Below, one piece after another: positions 10,860-18,714 of a stretch of DNA of 64,000 nucleotides. Position 1 is the first letter of the stretch. The number at the start of each line of letters is the position of its first letter. Position numbers and translations under genes: made by a program. The stretch covers positions 3,398,755 through 3,462,754 of the forward strand of contig NZ_CP007597.1 in NCBI RefSeq assembly GCF_000661955.1, in the 5' to 3' direction. The notes under the pieces are model-generated. The model was given only the letters and a program-made list of their open reading frames with translations. It ran no database searches and was not told where the DNA came from. This DNA comes from Stenotrophomonas rhizophila (GTDB lineage Bacteria > Pseudomonadota > Gammaproteobacteria > Xanthomonadales > Xanthomonadaceae).

Positions 10860-11546
10860 ATGCTGCTGCATGTTCCCAACGTACTTTCCGCCGATGAACT
10901 GGCCCATCTGCAGCGCGCGCTTGCGGCGGCGGACTGGGCCGATGGCCGCGAAACGGTGGGGGCACAGGGCGCGCAGGTCAAACGCAACCAGCAACTGCCC
11001 GACGCCTCGCCCCTGAAGGCCGAACTGGGGCAGGTGGTGCTGGCGGCGCTGGAGCGGCATCCGCTGTTCTTTGCCGCCGCGCTGCCGCTGCGGATCCTGC
11101 CCCCGCGCTTCAACCGCTACCAGGGCGGCGGCGAATACGGCCTGCATGTCGACGGGGCGGTGATGATCACCGGCCACGGCGAGCAGCGTGCCCACCTGCG
11201 CTCGGATGTGTCCTGCACCTTGTTCCTGAGCCCGCCGGAGGCCTATGACGGCGGCGAACTGGTGGTCAGCGACACCTATGGCGAGCACGAGGTGAAACTG
11301 CCTGCCGGCGATCTGGTGGTCTACCCGTCCAGCAGCCTGCACCGGGTCAACGCGGTGACACGCGGTGCCCGGCTTGCCTCGTTCTTCTGGGTACAGAGCA
11401 TGGTCCGCGATGACAGCGCGCGGCGCATGCTGCTGGAGATGGACAGCGCCATCGAGACGCTGCGCACCGGCGGTGCCGACGCGGCCGCCGTACTGCAGCT
11501 CACCGGCGTGTATCACAACCTGCTGCGCCGCTGGAGCGAGGTCTGA
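10860..11546 (+). CDS. PKHD-type Fe(II)/2-oxoglutarate hydroxylase, PiuC/YbiX family
   Basis: A 228-residue 2-oxoglutarate-dependent dioxygenase. The iron triad is H96-V-D98 and H161, with R171 (RGARLAS) placed to bind 2-oxoglutarate; [16 protein letters not shown] is the family signature. Members (PiuC, YbiX) sit beside Fiu/PiuA receptors and are iron-regulated; their substrate is not firmly known to me. GAGG at 10847 gives a good ribosome site for the ATG. Confidence 0.92.
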   Translation: MLLHVPNVLSADELAHLQRALAAADWADGRETVGAQGAQVKRNQQLPDASPLKAELGQVVLAALERHPLFFAAALPLRILPPRFNRYQGGGEYGLHVDGAVMITGHGEQRAHLRSDVSCTLFLSPPEAYDGGELVVSDTYGEHEVKLPAGDLVVYPSSSLHRVNAVTRGARLASFFWVQSMVRDDSARRMLLEMDSAIETLRTGGADAAAVLQLTGVYHNLLRRWSEV

Positions 11547-11589
11547 TCGTACCGGGGCCTGTCCTGCGGCAGGTGCATCATCCTCAATC

Positions 11590-11608
11590 GCAAATCATTC
11601 CCATTTGC
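11590..11608 (+). promoter_or_regulatory. Fur-box-like operator of receptor module 2
   Basis: GCAAATCATTCCCATTTGC has perfect 6-bp inverted ends and the internal ATCATTCCCATT of Fur sites. It lies 118 bases before the proposed small-protein start and upstream of the second receptor. Confidence 0.6.
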
Positions 11609-11726
11609 ACCCGGGAACGTATCTCACTACAATCCCGGCGCGTTGCGTCCCGAAACTCCGGGCCGCCGTAGACCGGACACCCCCCACTTGCGCCACCCGC
11701 ACCGCCACCGCAGCTTCGCCCCCGCC

Positions 11727-12119
11727 ATGCGCGGGCAGCGTCCGGCGTTGGCGAGCGTGCTGGCCTGGCTGGCCCTGGTGGCGATGCTGCTCACCGGCCT
11801 GCCGGTGCTGGAGCACGCCGTACCGGGCAGCAGCGACATCGTGCTGCAGATGCCGGTGGAAGAACGCCCCGCCGGCGGCGGAGAAACCGCCGCTCAGGAA
11901 GACGCACCGGCCAAGCTGCGCCGAGTGGCCAGCGCGCGGGCGTCAAGCACGCCGCTGCCGCCATTGCCCGAACCGGTGGATGCACTGGGCGCGCTGATGG
12001 CCACGATGATCGTGTTGCCGCCGCAGGTATCGCCGTCTGTTGATTCGGCACCGGCCACGCCGTTGCCGTCGGCGCCGGGGCTGCGCGTACAGCGCGGCCA
12101 GGCGCCACCGCAGGGCTGA
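11727..12119 (+). CDS. Unrecognised 130-aa membrane-anchored protein (receptor module 2)
   Basis: No family recognised. The proposed product is 130 residues: a hydrophobic segment at about residues 9-27, then a Pro/Ala-rich, low-complexity exported or periplasmic region. The ATG at 11727 is preferred because it places the hydrophobic segment at the N-terminus; a TTG at 11643 would add 28 mostly basic residues. It occupies the same position as the 130-aa gene at 7935: after a Fur-box-like site and about 150 bases before a TonB-dependent receptor. Residue similarity between the two is weak by eye. Confidence 0.5.
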   Translation: MRGQRPALASVLAWLALVAMLLTGLPVLEHAVPGSSDIVLQMPVEERPAGGGETAAQEDAPAKLRRVASARASSTPLPPLPEPVDALGALMATMIVLPPQVSPSVDSAPATPLPSAPGLRVQRGQAPPQG

Positions 12120-12270
12120 TCCCGCGCATCGCCTGCGGCGCCAACGCGCCGTCGATGCCGATCACCGCCTGTCTGCCCGCCCTGCGGGCCCCTTCCTGAT
12201 CTGTGGTGCGTGGCGTGGCCTGCTGGCCGCGCCCGCGCGCGTCCGTCTGCTTTCCTTCGAGGTTATTGCC

Positions 12271-14703
12271 ATGGCCCAGCGCCAGCGTCGTCATACGTCC
12301 CTTTCCCGTTGTTCGCTGAGCATCGCCCTGCTCGGCGCGCTCAGTGCCCCGGCCTTCGCCAACGGTGCCGCTGCCAGCTCGCCGACCACCCTGGACAAGG
12401 TGGTGGTCACCGCCGCCGGCTTCGAGCAGAAGATCACCGACGCCCCGGCCAGCATCAGCGTGGTCAGCCGCGAAGAACTGAGCAAGCGCCCGTACACCAG
12501 CCTGGTGGATGCGCTGCGCGACGTGGAAGGCATCGACGTGGGCATGGAAACCACCGACAAGAACGGCCGCGCCACCATTTCCATGCGTGGCATGCCGTCC
12601 GAATACACCCTGGTGCTGATCGACGGCCGCCGCCAGAGCAACGTGGGCCAGCTGTACCCGAACAACTTCGGCGGCGGCCAGTTTGCCTACCTGCCGCCGC
12701 TGGATGCCATCGAGCGCATCGAAGTGGTGCGTGGCCCGATGTCCACCCTGTATGGCTCGGACGCGATGGGCGGGGTGATCAACATCATCACCCGGCGCAA
12801 CCAGGACAGCTGGCACGGCTCGGTCACCCAGGGCTTCACCGTGCAGCAGGACGACCAGTTCGGCGATGCGCGCACTACCGATGTGTACCTGACCGGCCCG
12901 TTGCTCAAGGACCGCCTGGCCCTGGCGGTGCGCGGCAGCTACTACGACGCCAAGGCGTCCAACCCGGAGTGGGATGACCTGCCGCTGCCGGACGGCACGC
13001 TGTGGGAGCGCAGCATCGGCTTCGGCGGTGGCGGCAAGGCGGTGGCCAACACCAACTGGAATACCGGCCTGCGCTTGAACTGGACGATCAACGACGACCA
13101 CGACCTGAGCCTGGACTACGACGTCTCGCGCCAGAAGTACGACAACAGCGAAGGGCAGACCGGCACCCTGGACAGCGCCGCCAGCCTGTGGCGCGTGGGC
13201 AACGCGACCATTCCCAATCCGAACGGCAGCGGCACGGTCACCCGCCGCGTGGTGCAGCCGCGCGTGGGCTACACCGCCTACCAGCGCTATGAGCGCGACC
13301 AGCTGGCGCTGAGCCACCAGGGCCGCTACAGCTTCGGTACCTGGCAGACCACGCTGACGCACACCACCAGCAACAACCTGGGCCGTTCGCTGCCGCTGAC
13401 CTTGGACGAGCGCGCGGACCTGCAGACGCTGTGGAACGATGTGTGCGCACGCACCGGCGCGGCGGCCAACTGCGCCGCAGGCCGTGGCAATGCGCTGACC
13501 GCCCTGAACGCCAGCGAGCAGGCCCGCCTGCAGGCCTTCCTGCCGCGCCCGCTGCGCACGATGGAGCTGGAAGGCTACGTGCTGGACACGATGCTCGACA
13601 TGACCTTCGGCGCGCACAAGCTGACCGTGGGTGGCCAGTACAACGACACCGACATGGTGGACGGCGTGTTCGGCATGGACGGCGCCGGCTACCGTGACAA
13701 CGTCAAGCAGCAGCACCGGATGTGGTCGGTGTTCGCCGAGGACAACTGGTCGCTGACCGACACGCTGACCGCCACGGTGGGCGTGCGCTACGACGACCAC
13801 AACATCTTCGGCAGCCACGTCAGCCCGCGCGGGTATCTGGTGTGGAACGCGAGCGACGCGTGGACGATCAAGGGCGGGGTGAGCACCGGCTACAAGACCC
13901 CGCGCCCGGACCAGCTGTTCCCGGGCGTGACCGGGTTCGGCGGCCAGGGCGTGCTGCCGCTGGTGGGTTCGCCGAACCTGCAGCCGGAAACGAGCACCAA
14001 CTATGAGGTGGCGGCGTACTACGAAGGCAGCAACTGGGGCTTCAACGTCACCGGGTTCCTCAACAAGTTCGACGACAAGATCGCCAGCGGCGGCACGTTC
14101 CCGAACTGCGAAGTGGCCCCGGCCGGCAGCGGCTACTGCGTGGACGTGGGCCCGGGCTGGGCGGCGCTGGGCTACAGCACCTTCAGCCAGAGCGTGAACA
14201 TCGACAAGGCCGAAACGCGTGGTGTCGAGGCGGCGGCATACGTGGACCTGCTGGACAGCCTGCAGCTGCGCGGCAACTACACCTACACCACGTCCGAGCA
14301 GACCAGCGGCGTGGACAAGGGCAAGCCGGTGGGTGGCACGACCACGCCGGCCCGGCACATGGCCAATGCCAGCCTGAACTGGCAGCTCAACGATGCGGTC
14401 AGTCTGTCGCTGATCGGCGAAGGCCGCTACGACCGCTACCGCGACACGCTGGTGGGCAACGTGGGCGGGGTGAGCACGTCGCAGGTGCGCTACTACGAGG
14501 ACTACACGATCTTCCACCTGGGCGGCAGCTGGAACATCAACCGCTGGCTGACGCTCAATGCACGGGTCAACAACCTGTTCGACAAGGACTTCGTGTCGCA
14601 GTCGTGCGTGTTGATCAGCGACAGCGAATACAACTGCGTGGACGACTACGCAACCAAGGACCAGCGCCGCAGCTACTGGATGTCGTTGAACGCGAAGTTC
14701 TGA
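12271..14703 (+). CDS. TonB-dependent receptor, CirA/FepA-like
   Basis: An 810-residue outer-membrane receptor: signal peptide to about residue 30 (APAFA), TonB box TLDKVVVTA, plug with TDAPASISVVSREELSKRPYTSLVDALRDVEGIDV and RGPMSTLYGSDAMGGVINIITR, then a large barrel ending in MSLNAKF. The plug is of the colicin I/enterobactin receptor type (CirA, FepA). Extracellular-loop cysteines occur near the C-terminus (SCVLISDSEYNC). It is preceded by GAGG and by a Fur-box-like site 660 bases upstream. The exact ligand is unknown. Confidence 0.92.
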   Translation: MAQRQRRHTSLSRCSLSIALLGALSAPAFANGAAASSPTTLDKVVVTAAGFEQKITDAPASISVVSREELSKRPYTSLVDALRDVEGIDVGMETTDKNGRATISMRGMPSEYTLVLIDGRRQSNVGQLYPNNFGGGQFAYLPPLDAIERIEVVRGPMSTLYGSDAMGGVINIITRRNQDSWHGSVTQGFTVQQDDQFGDARTTDVYLTGPLLKDRLALAVRGSYYDAKASNPEWDDLPLPDGTLWERSIGFGGGGKAVANTNWNTGLRLNWTINDDHDLSLDYDVSRQKYDNSEGQTGTLDSAASLWRVGNATIPNPNGSGTVTRRVVQPRVGYTAYQRYERDQLALSHQGRYSFGTWQTTLTHTTSNNLGRSLPLTLDERADLQTLWNDVCARTGAAANCAAGRGNALTALNASEQARLQAFLPRPLRTMELEGYVLDTMLDMTFGAHKLTVGGQYNDTDMVDGVFGMDGAGYRDNVKQQHRMWSVFAEDNWSLTDTLTATVGVRYDDHNIFGSHVSPRGYLVWNASDAWTIKGGVSTGYKTPRPDQLFPGVTGFGGQGVLPLVGSPNLQPETSTNYEVAAYYEGSNWGFNVTGFLNKFDDKIASGGTFPNCEVAPAGSGYCVDVGPGWAALGYSTFSQSVNIDKAETRGVEAAAYVDLLDSLQLRGNYTYTTSEQTSGVDKGKPVGGTTTPARHMANASLNWQLNDAVSLSLIGEGRYDRYRDTLVGNVGGVSTSQVRYYEDYTIFHLGGSWNINRWLTLNARVNNLFDKDFVSQSCVLISDSEYNCVDDYATKDQRRSYWMSLNAKF

Positions 14704-14738
14704 GGCTAACTGCGTCGGGGCTTTCGGGGTGTTTGGCT

Positions 14739-14845
14739 GGGTCGGTGGGGGTGGGGTTATGGGGCACGCTGCAAGTACGTCCGTGTAAGCTCGTTCGCGC
14801 CATCCATGGCGCTCTACGGCCCCATAACCCCACCCCCACCGACCC
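14739..14845. repeat. Perfect 27-bp inverted repeat with 53-bp spacer
   Basis: Arms at 14739-14765 and 14819-14845 are exact reverse complements (GGGTCGGTGGGGG... and ...CCCCCACCGACCC). The transcript would form a very stable stem shortly after the receptor stop, so it may act as its terminator or be a small mobile palindromic element. Confidence 0.75.
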
Positions 14846-14886
14846 CAGACAGGTGGTCGGGGGCCCCGGCGCAGTCAAGGGCGGGG

Positions 14887-14910
14887 AGCAAGAGCAAGAG
14901 CAAGAGCAAG
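14887..14910 (+). repeat. AGCAAG hexamer microsatellite
   Basis: Four perfect AGCAAG copies in non-coding DNA between the receptor and the IS element. No gene was seen around it. Confidence 0.8.
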
Positions 14911-14935
14911 ATCCAGAGCAACAGCAGCCGAGCAA

Positions 14936-14983
14936 CGCTCGGCTCTACCGGATCGCGGCTTGGTTTTTGCCGAGCCATGCTCG
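14936..14983. repeat. Short palindromes of the GCTCGGC class
   Basis: AACGCTCGGCTCTACC and GCCGAGCCATGCTCGGC form imperfect hairpins typical of extragenic palindromes in this lineage. The region 14704-15311 otherwise holds the inverted repeats listed separately and no convincing gene. Confidence 0.5.
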
Positions 14984-15048
14984 GCACCCCTCTCCAAAAA
15001 ACGGCCAACAGTCCGCTCTTCCCATGCGCGCCGACCCTGTGTCCACGC

Positions 15049-15073
15049 GACGGCGGGTATGGGTTCACGGGAC
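15049..15073 (+). repeat. Left arm of a 25-bp inverted repeat around the IS110 element
   Basis: Identical, in reverse complement, to 16348-16372. It begins GACGGCGGGTATGG. A nearby 9-bp hairpin (15077-15096) follows it. The pair brackets the transposase gene. Confidence 0.7.
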
Positions 15074-15140
15074 CCTCCACCGCATGGATGCGGTGGCGGA
15101 GCCTTATCTGATCGGAATCTGGCAGTTTAGGTGTCGAGAG

Positions 15141-15205
15141 CCGGCGTGGGCCGCCGTGTGAGCCTGGATCTCGACGATCGCCGTGTAGCTTGGCGCCCAC
15201 GCCGG
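15141..15205 (+). ncRNA. Candidate IS110 bridge-RNA hairpin
   Basis: CCGGCGTGGGC (15141-15151) pairs perfectly with GCCCACGCCGG (15195-15205) around a 43-base internal loop, in the 230-base non-coding stretch directly upstream of the IS110-family transposase. IS110-group elements are known to encode a structured bridge RNA in their non-coding end that specifies donor and target. Position and structure fit; no pairing to a target or donor was shown, so this is a candidate only. Confidence 0.4.
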
Positions 15206-15311
15206 AATCTCCCTTGATCCGCCCGAACAGTTGCTGGAGCTGTCACTCGAAGCGATAAGACTGGGCAAGCGGGGGAGCTCTCGACCCTTCCAGACTATAC
15301 GGAGTCGGGCG

Positions 15312-16226
15312 ATGAACGGGATCGGGATTGATGTAAGCAAGCGCCGGCTGGATGTTGGAACCTCCGACGGCCAAACCCTGCAGGTCAGCAATGACCCCTC
15401 CGGTTTCGCTGAATTGGACCTCTGGCTGAGGCAGCGCCCGAGTAACCAGATCGTGCTGGAGGCCACCGGTGGCTACGAACAGCCTGTGCTGGATTTTCTG
15501 CACAAGGCCGGTCATCCGGTGGTTCGGGCCAATGCCTTGCGGGCGCGGAAGCTTGCTCAGGGGCTGGGCCAGAGGGCCAAGACCGACCGCTTGGATGCCT
15601 ATGCATTGGCACAGATGGCCACGCTGGTGAAGCTGCCGGCCTATCAGCCGTTGGAGGCTTGGCAGCAGAAACTGCGGGAGTTTGTGCGGGCACGTCGACA
15701 GATGATCCAGGCCTTGGCCGTCGCGCGACAGCAGCAGGAAATGGTGGGTGATCGTGAACTGCGCCGGCTTTTGCAGGCCAACATCACCCACCTGAAGACA
15801 CTGGTCAAACGCCTGGGAAAGCAGATTGCCGAGCAGCTCGCTCAACAGCCCCAGCTCACGGTTCTGAAGTCGATGAAGGGCGTCGGGCCGGTGGTACAGG
15901 CGGTGCTGGCCAGCTACCTGCCTGAGCTGGGCCATATCAGTGGAAAGGCCATCGCCAGCCTGGTGGGCGTGGCGCCGATGTCCCACGACAGCGGGACGAT
16001 GCGTGGAAAACGAAGCATCCACGGCGGTCGAGCCGAGATCCGTCAGGTGCTTTACATGGCCGGCATGTCAGCCCTGCAGCACGAACCGCGCATACGGGAC
16101 TTTTACCGGTCGCTACGGGCCCGCGGCAAGGAGGCCAAAGTAGCCATCGTGGCGGTAATGCGAAAGATGCTGGTGATCCTCAACGCCCGCGTGCGCGACG
16201 CTCAAAGCGGACCGATCCCCGCCTGA
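15312..16226 (+). CDS. IS110-family transposase
   Basis: A 304-residue IS110-type recombinase. The N-terminal RuvC-like DEDD residues are visible as D7 (GIDVSK), E50 (LEATGGYE), and D92/D95 (KTDRLDA). The C-terminal transposase_20 domain contains the helix-hairpin-helix MKGVGPVV and the segment [17 protein letters not shown], where S227 is the likely nucleophile. The gene is intact and full length for the family. Codon choice is less GC-biased than that of the neighbours, as expected for a mobile gene. The ATG at 15312 is chosen because GIGIDVSK is the family's N-terminus. Confidence 0.95.
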   Translation: MNGIGIDVSKRRLDVGTSDGQTLQVSNDPSGFAELDLWLRQRPSNQIVLEATGGYEQPVLDFLHKAGHPVVRANALRARKLAQGLGQRAKTDRLDAYALAQMATLVKLPAYQPLEAWQQKLREFVRARRQMIQALAVARQQQEMVGDRELRRLLQANITHLKTLVKRLGKQIAEQLAQQPQLTVLKSMKGVGPVVQAVLASYLPELGHISGKAIASLVGVAPMSHDSGTMRGKRSIHGGRAEIRQVLYMAGMSALQHEPRIRDFYRSLRARGKEAKVAIVAVMRKMLVILNARVRDAQSGPIPA

Positions 16227-16252
16227 AGCGCGCCCGGGCACATCTCCAACGG

Positions 16253-16319
16253 CTGCCGGCCAGCGGCCGGCACTACCGTGCCCGTCTGCTGGAGGGGCCG
16301 AAGCCTCCTCCAGCAACAC
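16253..16319. repeat. REP-like palindrome and GCTGGAG hairpin after the transposase
   Basis: CTGCCGGCCAGCGGCCGGCACTAC is a reverse-oriented GTAG-class REP (16253-16276). Just after it GCTGGAGG and CCTCCAGC-like arms (about 16289-16314) form another hairpin that could terminate transposase transcription. Confidence 0.6.
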
Positions 16320-16347
16320 AGTTGCTACAAGGACGTACTTGCGGCGT

Positions 16348-16372
16348 GTCCCGTGAACCCATACCCGCCGTC
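16348..16372 (-). repeat. Right arm of the 25-bp inverted repeat
   Basis: Exact reverse complement of 15049-15073, 1.3 kb away. Neither arm extends further: the next bases on both sides mismatch. Confidence 0.7.
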
Positions 16373-16438
16373 ACGCCCCGGCAGACCACAGTGCCGCTTT
16401 GCTTGAAAGCTTTGAGCTTTGGCCAAAACCACCCACAA

Positions 16439-16457
16439 ATTGCGAACCATTCTCATC
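16439..16457 (+). promoter_or_regulatory. Fur-box-like operator of the PepSY/flavin operon
   Basis: ATTGCGAACCATTCTCATC resembles the Fur consensus and lies 38 bases before the proposed start of the PepSY gene, pointing to iron repression of the five-gene unit that follows. Confidence 0.6.
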
Positions 16458-16495
16458 AATGGTGTAATTCGCCATTCGATCAAAGTCCACCCCCA

Positions 16496-17131
16496 GTGCC
16501 CACTCCAACCTCCAGCGTGCAGCAGCAACAAAGTCGCGGCTTCTGGCTGCGCACCCTGCACCAGTGGCACTGGATCAGCTCGGCCGTCTGCCTCATCGGC
16601 ATGCTCCTGTTTGCCGCCACCGGCATCACCCTCAACCACGCCGCCAGGATCGAAGCCACCCCGCAGGTCGTCAACCGCCAGCTGGACCTGCCCGCCGACC
16701 TGCTCGCCACGCTCGGCGACCGCGCCGACGGCAACGCGCCCCTGCCCCGTGCCACCGCCCGCTGGCTCGATGCCCAACTGCATATCGCCATCGGCCGCCG
16801 CCCCGCCGAATGGTCCGACGGCGAAATCTACCTCTCCATGCCCAGCCCCGGCGGTGACGCCTGGCTCAGCATCGACCGCGACAGCGGCGCCGTCGAATAC
16901 GAAGCCACCACCCGCGGCTGGGTCTCCTACTTCAACGACCTCCACAAAGGCCGCAACGCCGGACCCGCCTGGGGCTGGTTCCTCGACGTGTTCGCCGCCG
17001 CCTGCCTGGTGTTCTGCATCACCGGCCTGTTCCTGCTCCACCTGCATGCCCGCCAGCGGCGCATGACCTGGCCCCTGGTCGGCCTCGGCCTGATGATCCC
17101 CCTGCTCATCGCCCTCATCCTCATCCACTGA
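16496..17131 (+). CDS. PepSY-associated membrane protein
   Basis: About 211 residues with the PepSY-TM layout: a first helix after the signature [12 protein letters not shown] (helix about residues 26-46), a periplasmic PepSY-like domain ([31 protein letters not shown]), then two more helices with [22 protein letters not shown] in front. Histidines near the membrane (HQWHW, LNH, DLHKG) resemble sites that bind haem or metal in this family. The start is uncertain: GTG at 16496 or 16517, both downstream of the Fur-box-like site; the longer frame to 16322 would run through that site. First gene of a likely iron-regulated unit with DUF2271, DUF4198, ApbE and a flavoreductase. Confidence 0.8.
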   Translation: MPTPTSSVQQQQSRGFWLRTLHQWHWISSAVCLIGMLLFAATGITLNHAARIEATPQVVNRQLDLPADLLATLGDRADGNAPLPRATARWLDAQLHIAIGRRPAEWSDGEIYLSMPSPGGDAWLSIDRDSGAVEYEATTRGWVSYFNDLHKGRNAGPAWGWFLDVFAAACLVFCITGLFLLHLHARQRRMTWPLVGLGLMIPLLIALILIH

Positions 17132-17152
17132 TCGCCCCCACGGAGCCGCACC

Positions 17153-17671
17153 ATGCGCGTCACCCTGACCATCGCCCTGAGCGGCCTGCTCGCCACCAGC
17201 CCCGCCTACGCCGCCACCCTCGACATCAACCTCGAAGTGCCCAAGCTCACCGTCGCCGAATATCACCGCCCCTACGTCGCGGTGTGGCTGGAAGGCGCCG
17301 ACCAGACAGTGGCCGCCAACCTCTCGGTCTGGTACCAGCAGACCGGCAACAGCGAAGGCCATGGCACCAAGTGGCTGCCCGACCTGCGCCAGTGGTGGCG
17401 CAAGAGCGGCCGCACCCTGGACGTCCCCGTCGACGGCGTCACCGGCCCCACCCGCCCCGCCGGCAAGCAGGCCCTGTCGTTCAACGACAAGCAGCCCGCG
17501 CTGAAGGCCCTGGCCCCCGGCAATTACACCCTCGTGGTCGAAGCCGTGCGCGAAGTCGGTGGCCGCGAACTGCTCAAAATCCCCTTCACCTGGCCGGTCA
17601 CCACCGCCCAGAACGGCAAGGCGCAGGGCGCCACCGAACTCGGCCTGGTCACCCTCACCGCCAAACCGTGA
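17153..17671 (+). CDS. DUF2271 periplasmic protein
   Basis: A 172-residue protein with a clear signal peptide (cleavage after AYA, residue 20). The mature part has the DUF2271 pattern: [14 protein letters not shown] early, [11 protein letters not shown] in the middle, and [18 protein letters not shown] near the end, predicted beta-rich. Function unknown. Across xanthomonads such genes sit with PepSY, DUF4198 and ApbE genes, as here; it starts 21 bases after the PepSY stop. Confidence 0.85.
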   Translation: MRVTLTIALSGLLATSPAYAATLDINLEVPKLTVAEYHRPYVAVWLEGADQTVAANLSVWYQQTGNSEGHGTKWLPDLRQWWRKSGRTLDVPVDGVTGPTRPAGKQALSFNDKQPALKALAPGNYTLVVEAVREVGGRELLKIPFTWPVTTAQNGKAQGATELGLVTLTAKP

Positions 17672-17795
17672 CCTTCCGCCCGTCTTCGCCGGCGGGCACA
17701 CCACACCCCCGCACCGCCGCGTAGCATCGGCGGTCGGACCGTTCCCCGTTCACCGGGCATGTCCCTCGTACCTGCCCCCTTACATGGAGTTGTTG

Positions 17796-18602
17796 ATGAA
17801 GCGCTCGCTCGTCCTAGCCGCCGCCCTGGCCGCCGCACTTCCGTTCTCCGCCCTGGCCCACAAAGCCTGGCTGCAGCCCTCGCAGACCGTCGTCGCCGGC
17901 GAGAAGCCGTGGATCACCGTCGATGCGGCCGTGTCCAACGACCTGTTCTACTTCAACCACGTGCCGCTGCGCCTGGACAACCTGATCATCACCGCTCCGG
18001 ACGGCACCCTCGTGCAGCCGCAGAACGCAGCCACCGGCAAGTTCCGCAGCGTGTTCGATGTCGAGCTCACCCAGCAGGGCACCTACCGCCTGGCCACCGT
18101 CAACAACGGCCTGTCGGCCAGCTGGGAAGAAGACGGCAAGCCCAAGCGCTGGCGCGGTACCCCCGCCACCTTCGCCACCGAAGTGCCGAAGAAGGCCAAG
18201 AAGCTGCAGGTAGCGCAGTCGGTCGGCCGGGTGGAAACCTTCGTCACCAACGGCACCCCCAACGACACCGCGCTGAAGCCGACCAAGCAGGGCATCGAAA
18301 TGGTCGCGCTGGGTCATCCCAACGACCTGGTCGCCGGCGAAGCCGCCCGCTTCCGCGTGCTGGTCGACGGCAAGCCGCGCGCCGGCCTGGCCTTCGAGAT
18401 CACCCGCGGCGGTACGCGCTACCGCAACGCCCAGGAAGAGATCAAGGTCACCACCGACAAGAAGGGCGAGTTCAGCGTCACCTGGCCCGAGGCCGGCATG
18501 TACTGGCTGGAAACCGGCAGCGAAGACAAGAAGACCTCGCTCAAGCAGGCCAAGACCCGCCGCCTGAGCTATGTGGCTACCCTCGAAGTGCTGCCGCAGT
18601 AA
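17796..18602 (+). CDS. DUF4198 periplasmic protein
   Basis: A 268-residue exported protein of the DUF4198 family, which includes predicted periplasmic metal-binding components linked to nickel/cobalt and iron transport. The signal peptide ends in SALA, so the mature protein should begin with histidine (H22, HKAWLQPS), a feature that in such proteins can create an N-terminal metal site. GGAG at 17786-17789 with six-base spacing selects the ATG at 17796 over the one at 17784. A GC hairpin follows the stop. Confidence 0.85.
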   Translation: MKRSLVLAAALAAALPFSALAHKAWLQPSQTVVAGEKPWITVDAAVSNDLFYFNHVPLRLDNLIITAPDGTLVQPQNAATGKFRSVFDVELTQQGTYRLATVNNGLSASWEEDGKPKRWRGTPATFATEVPKKAKKLQVAQSVGRVETFVTNGTPNDTALKPTKQGIEMVALGHPNDLVAGEAARFRVLVDGKPRAGLAFEITRGGTRYRNAQEEIKVTTDKKGEFSVTWPEAGMYWLETGSEDKKTSLKQAKTRRLSYVATLEVLPQ

Positions 18603-18638
18603 CCCGCGCAGTTCCGCTTCAGGCCGCACCTGCGGCAC

Positions 18639-18665
18639 GCCCCCTCCCCGGCGGAGGGGGCCTTT
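18639..18665 (+). terminator. Hairpin between DUF4198 and apbE genes
   Basis: GCCCCCTCC (18639-18647) pairs with GGAGGGGGC (18653-18661), followed by CTTT. It could end or attenuate transcription inside the operon. Confidence 0.5.
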
Positions 18666-18714
18666 GACCAGGATCGATGATGGCGCGGGCCGCACGCCCC
18701 CCCTGCCCCAGCCC

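Larger units (their letters stand above)
15049..16372 (+). mobile_element. IS110-family insertion sequence (approximate limits)
   Basis: Contains one intact transposase gene, a long left non-coding end with a candidate bridge-RNA hairpin, and a right side with a REP-like palindrome at 16253-16276. Limits are set at the 25-bp inverted repeats, which may belong to the host rather than to the element; IS110 elements usually lack terminal inverted repeats. It lies upstream of the Fur-box-like site of the PepSY operon and does not interrupt a recognisable gene. Confidence 0.6.

Noticed and set aside
7889-11113. A 1074-residue minus-strand open frame across the first receptor module
   Set aside because: It is a shadow frame in GC-rich coding DNA; the plus-strand receptor and hydroxylase have full domain and motif support.
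14887-14910. AGCAAG microsatellite as part of a coding repeat
   Set aside because: No convincing frame covers it; it sits among palindromes in the receptor-IS gap.
16322-16495. N-terminal extension of the PepSY protein
   Set aside because: The extension is not signal-like or conserved in pattern, and the Fur-box-like site lies inside it, so translation most likely starts downstream.
16861-16905. Flavinylation motif (DSGAV) in the PepSY protein
   Set aside because: ApbE acceptor motifs need a Thr or Ser at the final position; valine here cannot accept FMN.
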